DNA of 64,000 bases from Apostichopus japonicus (Eukaryota > Echinodermata > Holothuroidea > Aspidochirotida > Stichopodidae), in contig NC_092566.1 in NCBI RefSeq assembly GCF_037975245.1, positions 14,502,501-14,566,500 of the forward strand, read 5' to 3'. Shown in pieces: positions 1 to 10,793 of this stretch (its first letter is position 1; each line of letters opens with the position of its first letter). The notes beneath the pieces were generated by a model. That model saw only the letters and a list, made by a program, of their open reading frames with translations. It did no database searches and had not been told where the DNA came from. Made by a program: the position numbers and the translations under genes.

Positions 1-104
1 ACACAGGCAGTATCTTGCTTGTAAAGTATTGTGACCTCAGTTATCAAAATTTATATGCAACTGAATACTGAAATTTTACATTAAATAGAAAAGAAAAATG
101 CATA

Positions 105-729
105 TCAACAACCCTTCCCTATTGTTGACTGGTTTTCTTGAACCTGGCTTTCTGCCTCTGTAGAGCATCTTGCTTGGTTGGTTTGCTGATACCGACTTGA
201 CTTGGCTGTAGGCATATGCCTAACGTCATGCTTAGGCCTAGTACTACTACTGCTAGGATCTTGGAGAGAAAATAACTGTAGCTTCGTATTTTTCGTGAAA
301 TTGGCTCTTGCCGTAGGCTGTCGTGGTGAAATCGTGTATTTCTTAGGGGTGTCCGAACTTCGCAGTGTTCCGAACTTCGCAATACTGACTATAGTACTTG
401 TACTTGTAGCGCTTACGGATGGCTCCACTAGATCGGTCGTTTGTTTCCGTTTGATTGTGGGGTACTTTCCGGGCAAGAGTACCCTTCCCCTACTCTCGCC
501 AAGTCAAAATCGTACCTTTGATTCATGCGTTGAATCGAAACGTTCTTACTTCTTAGTGGTTCAAAACGGTCACTATAGAGCTATAGTCTGAACACGCAAA
601 GTCAGACCGACTGTTGTGCACAAACTGAGTCCATTTTCTACGGATTTTAGAATCTTTCGGATATCTATGAAGGCTGATTCCTGCTCTTTTGGCCTTTCTG
701 CAACCACCAACAACACACCGAACCGGCAT
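105..729 (-). pseudogene. decayed THAP-type zinc-finger gene
   Basis: Read on the - strand from an ATG at 729 (a second in-frame ATG lies at 741). The start MPVRCVVGGCRKAKRAGISL followed by HRYPKDSKIRRKW matches the beginning of a THAP DNA-binding domain: the CxxxxC pair, then the HRFPKD and W motifs. The second half of the domain lies in another frame near 577-557 as YSDRFEP, where the family has CSxHFEP, so both remaining zinc ligands (Cys and His) are replaced. A third frame near 485-455 gives LLPGKYPTI, the usual post-THAP segment, followed by a Ser/Thr-rich stretch to a stop at 105. Two frame breaks and lost ligands point to a pseudogene. A missed intron could explain one break but not the lost ligands. 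Confidence 0.55.
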
Positions 730-870
730 TTTTGCTCGCAAAATAGGTATAACTTAACAAAATTCAGTTTCGTAAAGACTAGCACTTGTTTACCTCTGAA
801 CGTATAGGCTTATCTACCGCGTCCCGACGCCGTGTACAGACAGTGCATGTCATACTAAACATCGTTCATG

Positions 871-884
871 CAATGACGTCATTG
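871..884. promoter_or_regulatory. palindromic CRE-like site
   Basis: CAATGACGTCATTG is a perfect 14-base palindrome containing the CRE/ATF core TGACGTCA (874-881). It lies about 140 bases upstream of the ATG of the THAP-like gene on the - strand, which is a reasonable promoter position. A functional role is inferred only. Confidence 0.3.
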
Positions 885-1302
885 AGTCTGAAGGTTAAAG
901 TGCTTATTTTTCGAGCAACGGTGGGACGTTATTTTTTTCATTTGTACACGAAAATAACGGTTTTTAGCAAAAAAGTTATATATTTGTCTATCAAATGATC
1001 CAAATATTTCATTTCAATGATTGACATATACCCGTTTCATGACCTCTTTAAGCAAAATTTCATTCGTTAAGGCAAATAGTGCTTGTCGAAGAATTTCAAA
1101 AGAGTGCAACCCCCCCCCCCCCGCCCCCGAAATCAAACACATTTAGATTATTAAGCTTTAGATGAGCAAAAGGCTCCAACACTTGAAAACGTTGCTGTGT
1201 TTGCAGATGATTATTCTTTAACACATAAGAGGGTATTTAGTAAACTAAAGACATGAACTCCAAAATTTCAAGACAAAGCAAGTAAATATTACAATAGGGA
1301 CC

Positions 1303-2022
1303 ATGAAAACCAGGAAAGATCTCACTACGAGTCCCAATGAAAGAAAACGTAAGGACGCATCTTCAAGCCTTAAGTGTGGCTATTGTAAGAAAGTGGGTCA
1401 TACTATGGCTGATTGTTGGAACCTCATGAAAGGGAAAAGAAAGTCCTAGACAAGGGAGTTCAACCACGCTAGCCCACGTGCGTCAACTGTCGAAGGGAAA
1501 TATTACTGACGAAAAGTCCAAACCTAAAGAGCAAAACACTGAGCAAGTGGGAGAAGAATTTGAGCCCTTCATTTAAAAGTGTATCACTTCTAGGTGACAA
1601 GGGTACACCACAACCCATTACAATTTCAAGGGGGAAAGGGAGCAAGCCTCTCAGTAGTTATGGAGAGTGCACTACCATTCTCTACCGGAAGCTGTACAGG
1701 TTCCTATATTTCAGTTGCGGGTTAAAGAATGTAAGCCCATTATGTTCCCTTTCACAAATTGTATTTAGAGCTTGAAACTGGGCCAGTTGAGATAGGTGTT
1801 AGGCCTAATCTCTCTGCTAAAGGCGTTACACTATTGTTAAGCAATGACCTAAGGGGATCAAAAGTATTCCAAGAATTAGACTTTTGTGAAAAGCCGAGTG
1901 AACAAAATGAAACAGAGCTCATGGTACAAGAAATTTCAGGTTTATTTCCAGCCTGTGCTATCACTCGAGCTATGACTGAAAGACTAGAGGAAAAACATCT
2001 TCTGACTGCTACTTATATTTAA
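1303..2022 (+). mobile_element. decayed Gypsy-like retroelement gag/protease remains
   Basis: A 48-codon reading frame (1303-1449) contains CGYCKKVGHTMADCW, a CX2CX4HX4C zinc knuckle typical of the nucleocapsid part of retroelement Gag. Further right, the frame 1759-2022 contains GPVEIGVRPNLSAKGVTLLL and then FPACAITRAM. These resemble the stretch around and after the protease in vertebrate and invertebrate Gypsy elements. Stops and frame changes separate the pieces, and I found no reverse transcriptase, integrase or LTRs nearby. This is a dead fragment. Confidence 0.6.
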
Positions 2023-2484
2023 GTGACACCTTTATGGCTCACCTTGATGAAAGTGAAATGTCTCCAGGAATCAACCAGTAGAGGCTTACGCTGTCCACCA
2101 GAGAAAAAAAAAACGTGGAACAGTTTGACTAGCGATTGTTGCATGAATGCGATTGGGCATGGATGGACTCTGATCTCTGAACATGGCATTGAACAGGGCT
2201 TTTTCTATATTGACATTCCGTAACAATGGTTACATGTTCTAGCTCAGTATAACCCACCAATTCCATATTTCGATTATTCTGCTTTTCAGATGTAACGCAG
2301 CACCATTGAAACCTTTTGCCGCCGACGCAGGAAATAAAAGCAATATTACTTCATTTAACCCATCCATATTTGAACAAAGGTTTGTAAATTAGCCTATTTG
2401 GCACTTTGTTAAGGAAGTACAATTACGTTTCACTTGTATAAGCAGGTGCGTATCCAGGGGGGGGGCGTTGGGGGCGCGCGCCCC

Positions 2485-2651
2485 CCGGGTAAGAAAAAGA
2501 GGAGAGAAAAAAAAGAGAAGAAAAAAGGAAAAAAGAGGGGAAAAAGAGGAGGAGGAGAGGAAGGAAGGGAAAAGAAAAAGAAGAAAGAGAGAAGGAGAAA
2601 AGGAGGGAGTAAAAGAAAAACGCGAAGACACCGGGAAGAGAAAGAGGAACA
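2485..2651 (+). repeat. polypurine tract
   Basis: About 165 bases consist almost only of A and G on the + strand. Lys/Glu/Arg-rich and Phe/Ser-rich reading frames across it come from this composition and are not genes. Confidence 0.85.
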
Positions 2652-3578
2652 GTGACATCATTACAGCGCTGAAGGGTAGCCAGTGTCGGATCAATGATTT
2701 CGTAAAAGTGTGCCTCACCCTACCCCTTACACCGATAACTCCATTTTTTTGACGTTTCCATTTTCCTCTCTCACTAATGATCTATATATATATATACTAT
2801 ATATGGTCTATCATAACGCGTGTGTAGAATTGTGCTATGAAACCAACTGTGGCTGGTCTCGAACTCGACCGTGTCGTCGGGGAACATGACGCATTTTGGG
2901 ATGGGGGCGACCGCCCCCCCCCCCCATTCAGCATTTTTTTAAATGATATCGCTAAGTAATTTCAAAATAGAAAGTGCTTAGATGCAACTTACAAGGCCTG
3001 GGAAGTGTCATTTCCAGCGATCTGGGAGACATTTTCGACCAAAATTTGCTTGTACGCTTCGCGCTAACAAATGGTCCTGGGTAGTGCCATTTCCAGCGAT
3101 CTGGGAGGCATTTTCGGCCAAAATTTTCTTGTACGCTTCGCGCCAACCTATGGTGGCGCTACGCTTAGATAATTTGCCTACAGGCTTCGCCCCTCCCTTG
3201 GCAAATTCCTCGCTACGCGCCTGTTCGAATTTGTAACGCAAACAGCAGATATCACATCATATCAGTGAGCATGAAAATGGCGTTCCGGGATGAAAAGCCT
3301 CAAAACTGTCCGACTTGCCTGAAAAAATAACCCAAAATTTTCGCGCGCGAAGCGCGCGTTCAACGTGTCAATGTCAATATCATATAAGCAAGCATCGGTT
3401 ATTACATCTCATGCCATCATGTACCGTACGGTCCGTTCAAATTGCGCAGTATACCGCGGGATGCTAATGTAAACAACGACATGTCTCATGTAGATGTATA
3501 AAAAGCATGGAGGTCCAATTATGTCAAAACTCTCTTTTACATTAGTAATGGTGAATTAGGGGCTGCACCCCCGCCGCG

Positions 3579-3947
3579 CAGTGGCGGAGCGTCCATACGG
3601 TCAGGGGGCGGATGCCCCCCCCCCCTGACGGACTCAAATGGACTGCTGGCGCCTTTTTCAGCTCTTTACCACTTTTTACTTATTCTAGATTATTGACTTT
3701 TTTATTGCGCTCTCATCTTTGTCACATTTTGTTGGTGTAATTTGGCGATGACACCTTATTCTTCGTTTATCTGCAAATTAGCCAGGCCCGGAAAGGGTCA
3801 TTTCCGGCGATCTAGGGAGTATCTTTACTCAAAAATTTTCTGTACGCTACGCGCCAACCAGTGGTGGCGCTCCGCTTAGATAGTGTCGAAAGCGCCCCTA
3901 CAGACCATTCTCGCCCCTCCTGACCAATACCCCTAGCTCCGCCACTG
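3579..3947. mobile_element. hAT MITE (369 bp) nested in a larger element
   Basis: Terminal inverted repeats CAGTGGCGGAGC / GCTCCGCCACTG are flanked on both sides by the exact 8-base duplication CCGCCGCG (3571-3578 and 3948-3955). An 8-base target duplication with CAG...CTG ends is characteristic of hAT elements. It carries no coding sequence. A relative in inverse orientation is at 20598-20988. Confidence 0.88.
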
Positions 3948-4639
3948 CCGCCGCGCCTCCTACGCCTATGTGTGTAGTGTTCGCTCTCGGAAATATCTGC
4001 TATTTTTTCATTTCCTTCAACCAAGTTTTATAATAGCCGTTATAAGAGGTTTAATATTTGTACACCAATACATTAACTGTGTCTGAATTTTCGACAATTT
4101 CTGACCAACATTCTGCATCACACTTCCCTCTACTCGTGCAATTTTGACCGGTCTGTTAGGGGTTGAAGGAAGTTTTTCTATATTGGTTGTCCATAGATGA
4201 AATTTTGTACAACATTATGGGTATGTTTTGAAGTGAGTTTATTCACGAGAATTGTGAATTTTCAAATTCTGAACAAATTTGGGGCTTGGAACCTTGAAAA
4301 GTGGGGCTGACGGGTATTGTGGGCCGCGACGTAGAATCACCTACAAAAGCAAAGACCCACAGGAGATGCGATCAGGTCGAACATGACGTGTGCCGGGTTG
4401 ACAATCTTCAAAAAGGTTATGGATGGAAAAAAATCTATTAGGAAATACTTGGTTCTCAGGCAAAAAGTGTACATCTGGTTGGTCATTTCAAGCCCGAGAA
4501 GTGCCGTTTCCGGTGATCTGGGGGGTATCAAAACCAGAAATTTTCTTGTACGCTGCGCGCCAACCGATGGTGGCGCTCCGCTTAGATAGTAATTCGCGCC
4601 CCCCGGGTTAGAAAATCCTGGATACGCGCCTGATAAGCA

Positions 4640-5030
4640 TTCACTGATTACAGCTTTTGGCAGTAACTTCGCGTCCTAACCCAGTAAGTTTTTCCAATCA
4701 TTATTTGTTCACTACATCTAACTTGTTGTAAAAAATATTGCTTGTTACTTTCGTCAATTTAAATGAATAATACTTCGACATCAGTCTTATTCGAGCGAAA
4801 AATATGCTAAACAGATAATATCTCAGTTAACTAGTTTTGTCCAAAACAGATCGAAACTTGTAAAATTAACACTTATATACATAGCTTTATCTTAATAAAG
4901 TTGACAAAGTGAAAAGGCCTGAGTGTATTATAATTAGCAGAAGACAAAAGAGGCATATGACACTTGCACGACTATTCAAAACGTATACGTAATTACGAAT
5001 ATTATGGGATCACCATGAAGTTATAAACCT
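4640..5030. other. AT-rich stretch without recognised gene
   Basis: This stretch is AT-rich non-coding sequence and no domain is visible. It is probably intronic to the sialyltransferase-like gene, whose earlier exons are not in the window. Confidence 0.4.
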
Positions 5031-5032
5031 AT

Positions 5033-5322
5033 CAATATTACTTTTTCTAACGAGCTAGGTGGAACGTTACTTGCGTTTTAGTTTATAAAAACCTATCAAT
5101 TACTTGTTCTAACGAGCTAGGTAGAACGTTACTTGGGTTTTAGGTTATACAAACCTATCAGTTACTTGTTCTAACGAGCTAGGTGGAACGTTACTTGAGT
5201 TTTAGGTTATACAAACCTTTCAGTTACTTGTTCTAACGAGCTAGGTGGAACATTACTTGGCGCGTTTTAGGTTATAAAAACCTATCAGTTACTTCTTTTA
5301 ACGAGCAAGGTGGAACGTTACT
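5033..5322. repeat. minisatellite, ~63-bp unit, about 5 copies
   Basis: Tandem copies contain the recurring parts ACCTATCAGTTACTTGTTCT and AACGAGCTAGGTGGAACGTT. The last copy ends about 35 bases before the splice acceptor of the sialyltransferase-like exon at 5358, so it abuts that exon's polypyrimidine tract. The unit itself does not contain the exon edge. Confidence 0.9.
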
Positions 5323-5357
5323 TGCGTGTTCTTTTCCTCTTTTTGTACCTCTTGTAG

Positions 5358-5593
5358 ATATCACGGCATATCTAACGAAACACACATCGGGAAGTTTTTA
5401 AAAGATATGAAACAGTACCACGGTTACTTGTGGGGAGCCTGCTTAAGTTTTGCGGGTTTTACAAAGGTGTGTAAAAAAGCAATGGACGCTTACAACATTA
5501 CAGAGAACACTTTCATCCTAGGACATCCGGATCACTTCAAATACTTTAATGGCTTCTGGAAAAAACGAGGATACAAGGGTCGTCTGTCTACAG
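5358..5593 (+). CDS. alpha-2,8-sialyltransferase-like, penultimate coding exon
   Basis: This internal exon encodes part of the catalytic domain of a GT29 sialyltransferase, a Golgi type II membrane enzyme that transfers sialic acid from CMP-sialate to glycans. It opens after the acceptor TCTTGTAG and closes at the donor CAG|GTAAGC. The reading is YHGISNETHIGKFLK ... FILGHPDHFKYFNGFWKK ... LSTG, covering the variable stretch between sialylmotifs L and S and the first residues of motif S (STG). One base of the next codon is carried over and the phase matches the exon at 5832. Exons with the stem and motif L are not in the window and must lie to the left. Confidence 0.82.
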
Positions 5594-5831
5594 GTAAGCA
5601 GCTCTGCCATGTTAGAGAACTTGCCCCACACCACCCCGGAATTAACTCTACATTATCAGCACCTCAACACCATCTCCCCTTCCTTCATTCCTCCGCCTTC
5701 CATTACCCTTCCGCCAGTATATTTTAACCTATGTATGTTAAAACCATAATCTGCTTCTATAACTACAGTATACTGCTCAGTTAATAACCTCATATTTTGT
5801 CTCTCTTTTATCGTTTTTATTCAATATTTAG

Positions 5832-6073
5832 GTTTCTTTTACACTAGTGATGCTCTCAGTCGATGCAATGAAGTACATTTGTATGGATTTTGGCCGTTCA
5901 AGTCGATCTTTCAGAAGGATGGTCCTCGCAATATAAATTACCACTACTTCGATAATCTCCCCTTTCCCGGTACAACTAAAAAGTCTCCACATGCAATGAA
6001 TGAGGAATTCTCTGTCCTTTTGCAACTTCATGCTTTTGGAATAATTAAACTACATTATGGTAAATGTGACTAA
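5832..6073 (+). CDS. alpha-2,8-sialyltransferase-like, last coding exon
   Basis: It joins in phase to the previous exon and completes sialylmotif S: TGFFYTSDALSRCNEVHLYG followed by FWPF. The strings VHLYGFWPF and LHAFGIIKLHYGKC are typical of the ST8Sia subfamily. Motif III is seen as YHYFDN and motif VS as HAMNEEF, with the catalytic His and the conserved Glu present; most ST8Sia proteins have Pro where this one has Asn. The stop is at 6071-6073. An AATAAA overlaps the stop (6072-6077) and another lies at 6491-6496, the latter being the more plausible polyadenylation signal. I did not assign a particular ST8SIA paralogue. Confidence 0.85.
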
Positions 6074-6099
6074 TAAAGAGAAATTAAACCAAGATATAG

Positions 6100-8055
6100 T
6101 TTATCTAGTTGCAACCGTGATTGGAATCTTGAGCGACTGGGAACGGAGATCCGGTTGCCAATGGTTAAACCTTAAGTGTATGGGTCCCTTGGACAACTAG
6201 TTCAAACAGGATGACTTTTGGCAAACTGAGACACAATTCATCTAGCGAGAACACTTTCAATGCAAACCTCTCCAGCGTCCTCATGCCACTTTATTCACCT
6301 TACCAACCACCAACCACGATGGTCATGTGATGTGCTCCCTTGTAGCACTCAAATCGTATAGCACTCCTTGAGACCTTGAATGTGTATTCTATAACAACTA
6401 ACGTCATGATCTCACAATTACCGCATTCTTTGTGAAGCTACGGGAATAGTGTATCTAGATAAGTCTTACATTTTTGTTTTTGAGGCGGTCAATAAACAAA
6501 CATAAAAGCATATTCATATATCATTCGCCTTTTGTGGGCCGACGCTTTGGAACTCTGTTCCTATCGCTATATGTCTCTCTGTTTGTATGTACGTCAATCT
6601 ATCTGTCTGTTGTATGTTTATCTACCTATATAACGTATTCTAGGTATACATCCAAAAACACCTTGCTATAGTTGTAATACAAGTGTGTGTGTTGAATGTG
6701 GAAAGCATATGACATGTTCTCAACAACATATACACCAACTGATATGAGATTGATACAAGAAGTTCAAGTAGACCATGAGGTAAGTGAAACTTCAAGGCTG
6801 ATGGTACTTCAAAGTTAGTGTGGGTGTCTGAATATGGCGATCGATGTGCTTCTGGCGTTGTTAAGTGGGTGAAATGGATGGAATTATTAGGTTGTGACTT
6901 CGTCTAAACCGTAGAAATGAAACTAAAATAAACCATAATCCTACAGGGTAATTCCGACTGCTGCAGATAATAGTAAACTAAATGTTTTGTAAACTTAAGT
7001 CTTGCCCACACTGACCCCCATATTTGTAGGGCAGTCATGTGTGTGTGTGTGGGGGGGGGGGTCTTCTTCAAATTTGGTAATGTTTTGTAAATGCACACGG
7101 CAAAAGCTGAATAAATAATGTCTTCATGGCAATAAAGCTGTAGTTGCATTTTTCTACTTTAAAGTATAATACTAACTCAGTTATCAATAAAGGAGAACAC
7201 TATTTCCACACACACAGAAAATCTTTAAATGAAATTATAATCAAAACACACAACAACTTTGCCATTTAACCACACATTGTAAATGCATTTCATTTCAAAG
7301 ATGCAACAACGGGAATATTAGAACATAACGTTAATGTCTTCGAAGAGCAGATCTGTTGCGGTTACATCACTGGCCATGCACCTATATACAGTGAGCCACT
7401 CCTTGACAGAATCGAGGATCTCATGAGTAAAACAACAAATTTACATTCCATCAACCATATCTCGAGAAAACTTATTGCGATGGAGATTTCAACTAACAAC
7501 TCAGATTATTGCTCTCTCGAAAGACAAGTGTTAATTATTTCTGCCAGAGGGAATAAACTTTTCATTGTGTGCGAGACTCGCTTGTACGCGTTGTTCATTC
7601 GATATCAACGATGCCTATATATGTATTCAACTGTTGGGATAACAATGAAATAAAAACAAGCGAGTCTGGTGTGTATGACTATTTAAACAGGAGAGGGTGA
7701 AGTGATCGAGCTACCGAATCTAGAACGCACACTATGGGATCAGTTCCCTACCCCACCCATTCCCCTTCACATTTAACAACTTGATCGACCAGTGGACCTG
7801 TGCGACTCGGCCATTATCGACTCAGCAGTGCAAACAGTAGGCTATTTTTTTGCTTCAATATATCATACATGATACATATGTTACACAAACGTCTTTCTTT
7901 AGACTCGTCGAGACGTTAGTACTATTACCAGTTGTCAGCAGGTGCACGCTTGTTTTTGGAGCTCCATAGCGGCTAACGGTCTCTGCAAGTGGCATCATGT
8001 ACACCAAAGACCAGGAAAAAGAAACAATTTGTTTCATCGAATGAGTTCTTATTCA
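6100..8055. other. intergenic, no recognised gene
   Basis: About 2 kb downstream of the sialyltransferase-like gene. There are simple T/G and G runs near 7037-7061 and small reading frames without any family signature. Confidence 0.4.
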
Positions 8056-8061
8056 CTTACA

Positions 8062-8290
8062 TGGGAAGGCGTAATGTAGCGGTTAGAGTATCCCCCCTAC
8101 CGTTCCTTAGGTTCCCGGTTCAAATCCTCACAAGGAACCATGCAGATTCTCTAGACAAAGGCTACTCAAACTTGTTGAGCGGAGTCTATCGTAGATTTGG
8201 TATTTCTGGATTTGAGAACAGAAAACTGGGGTTGTTTCTGTTCCTTCAATGACATTGAATTAACTTCAATGTCAATGTTACGTCAAGTGT
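8062..8290 (+). mobile_element. tRNA-derived SINE-like repeat
   Basis: It has RNA polymerase III internal promoter look-alikes: box A in TAGCGGTTAGAG and box B in GGTTCAAATCC, about 35 bases apart. An unrelated ~150-base body follows. The cloverleaf is not complete, so a functional tRNA gene is unlikely. Confidence 0.45.
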
Positions 8291-8357
8291 GTGAGTGTGT
8301 CACAATCTCTTAGATACAACATGGACACAGTAGGGCTTCAAATGAGCATCTGTTGGC

Positions 8358-9576
8358 TTCCTACCAGTTGGGACATTCTATAATTAGACTACACTAAATA
8401 TATTGTGAATTTGATAAAAGGATGTTGTCATTGACGAGGGCGTAGGAACCGGGGGGCTGGGGGGCGCCAGCCCCCCCCCCCCGTGAAAAATGTGGAGGGG
8501 CGGAAGTATCATTCCGCCCCCCCCCCCCCGCTTCGCAAGTCAGAAAACCCCTTTTTCATTTCCAAATGAGAAAAAAAATCTCATTTGGAGCACCAAATTG
8601 CATCTAAGGCCAGGTGAAAATACAAAAAATTCCAAAGGGGAGAGGGTGTCCCCCTTATACCCCTCCCCCAGGCCGGCCATCAGTCTTCAGCCCCCCCCCC
8701 ACTCAAAAGTACCTTCCTACGCCACTGGTCATTGACATACATTAGAACAGACTATCAGAGCCAAAATTTAAATGACTTCCAGCTGGGAAATTTAACCGTT
8801 CATCCATCCCAAACCTGCTCCCAGACCCGCCGAAATGATTTTACTCCTTAATTCCTCAAATTATTTTACCTTTACTTTATCCATAGATCAATTCGACCTG
8901 AAGTTAGAATGTTAAACATTGTTTTGCCAGTGGATTTCCGTCTAAGGCCGGAAAGAATATTATCATTCCCATGAATGTTAGTATTTACTTATTTCTTCGC
9001 AACTTAGCGATTAATTTTTCTGAACACTCTGACTAATAAAATTACATAAAATCACATGAAACTAAACGTTTATATAATGACAAATTGGAGTTTATTGTAC
9101 AGTCCTGTATTGAACCGTTTCATAACTTACACTGCTTTATACGTCACATTTCCTCAAATCATTTAGAGACAGATGCTAGTTCCAGAAAAGATCATAATTT
9201 TGAAGTAGAAGTACTGTAGGTTCGGCACCTCAGAACAATGACCATAAAGTCCATAATGCCGGTTGCAAATATTCTGAAGATAATGGTACAGATAAAATAG
9301 TCATGGAATATGATGTAGTTGATAATGTTCATGATAATGACATTAATGAAATTGTCGTGACTCTCCTACTGTAGCTACCCTTAGCTCATATGACAGTATA
9401 CCATATGCAGCATTTATAATTACATTCCCAAGTTAGAGAGGTACTGAACACATTTGTGTTGCTGCTGAAGGAAACGACAGAAGCTAATTTGAAACAGTTG
9501 AAAGCTAAACTATCAAAACCATATATTACACACACAAACATGTAATATCTTTCCGGTTATTGATCCCGGTTATTGA
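8358..9576. repeat. tandem duplication, copy 1 (1219 bp)
   Basis: The block starts with TTCCTACCAGTTGGGACATT and ends just before the same string at 9577. The two copies look identical apart from homopolymer lengths and a 1-bp difference. The unit contains a 293-bp hAT MITE with its target duplication and about 850 bp of non-coding sequence. Confidence 0.93.
8435..8727. mobile_element. hAT MITE with poly-C/poly-G runs
   Basis: The ends CGAGGGCGTAGGAACC / CCTTCCTACGCCACTG are imperfect inverted repeats. Exact 8-base duplications GTCATTGA flank them (8427-8434 and 8728-8735). The interior has several G/C homopolymers and no coding capacity. Confidence 0.85.
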
Positions 9577-10793
9577 TTCCTACCAGTTGGGACATTCTAT
9601 AATTAGACTACACTAAATATATTGTGAATTTGATAAAAGGATGTTGTCATTGACGAGGGCGTAGGAACCGGGGGGCTGGGGGGCGCCAGCCCCCCCCCCC
9701 CGTGAAAAATGTGGAGGGGCGGAAGTATCATTCCGCCCCCCCCCCCCCCCCCGCTTCGCAAGTCAGAAAACCCCTTTTTCATTTCCAAATGAGAAAAAAA
9801 ATCTCATTTGGAGCACCAAATTGCATCTAAGGCCAGGTGAAAATACAAAAAATTCCAAAGGGGAGAGGGTGTCCCCTTATACCCCTCCCCCAGGCCGGCC
9901 ATCAGTCTTCAGCCCCCCCCCCCCCCACTCAAAAGTACCTTCCTACGCCACTGGTCATTGACATACATTAGAACAGACTATCAGAGCCAAAATTTAAATG
10001 ACTTCCAGCTGGGAAATTTAACCGTTCATCCATCCCAAACCTGCTCCCAGACCCGCCGAAATGATTTTACTCCTTAATTCCTCAAATTATTTTACCTTTA
10101 CTTTATCCATAGATCAATTCGACCTGAAGTTAGAATGTTAAACATTGTTTTGCCAGTGGATTTCCGTCTAAGGCCGGAAAGAATATTATCATTCCCATGA
10201 ATGTTAGTATTTACTTATTTCTTCGCAACTTAGCGATTAATTTTTCTGAACACTCTGACTAATAAAATTACATAAAATCACATGAAACTAAACGTTTATA
10301 TAATGACAAATTGGAGTTTATTGTACAGTCCTGTATTGAACCGTTTCATAACTTACACTGCTTTATACGTCACATTTCCTCAAATCATTTAGAGACAGAT
10401 GCTAGTTCCAGAAAAGATCATAATTTTGAAGTAGAAGTACTGTAGGTTCGGCACCTCAGAACAATGACCATAAAGTCCATAATGCCGGTTGCAAATATTC
10501 TGAAGATAATGGTACAGATAAAATAGTCATGGAATATGATGTAGTTGATAATGTTCATGATAATGACATTAATGAAATTGTCGTGACTCTCCTACTGTAG
10601 CTACCCTTAGCTCATATGACAGTATACCATATGCAGCATTTATAATTACATTCCCAAGTTAGAGAGGTACTGAACACATTTGTGTTGCTGCTGAAGGAAA
10701 CGACAGAAGCTAATTTGAAACAGTTGAAAGCTAAACTATCAAAACCATATATTACACACACAAACATGTAATATCTTTCCGGTTATTGATCCC
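9577..10793. repeat. tandem duplication, copy 2
   Basis: Direct repeat of 8358-9576, immediately adjacent. It ends at the repeated phrase GGTTATTGATCCC (compare 9555-9567), after which the sequence becomes unique. Differences from copy 1 are mainly lengths of C runs. Confidence 0.93.
9654..9953. mobile_element. hAT MITE, second copy inside the duplication
   Basis: Same element as 8435-8727, with longer C runs (300 bp). It was carried along by the tandem duplication and is not a separate insertion, because flanks and target duplication are also repeated. Confidence 0.85.

Larger units (their letters stand above)
2443..4632. mobile_element. non-autonomous DNA transposon with terminal inverted repeats
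   Basis: The ends CAGGTGCGTATCCAGG (left) and CCTGGATACGCGCCTG (right) are inverted repeats with one mismatch. The five bases ATAAG flank both sides (2438-2442 and 4633-4637), consistent with a target-site duplication. The interior holds a purine-only tract, several G/C homopolymer runs and a nested hAT MITE, but no transposase. The superfamily is uncertain: the CAG...CTG ends resemble hAT, but I see only five duplicated bases rather than eight. Confidence 0.6.

Noticed and set aside
2389-2752. Lys/Arg/Glu-rich and Phe/Ser-rich frames
   Set aside because: These are composition artefacts of a polypurine tract inside a transposon.
8062-8140. Possible functional tRNA gene
   Set aside because: Box A and box B are present, but the acceptor and anticodon stems do not pair well. 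It is more likely a SINE head.
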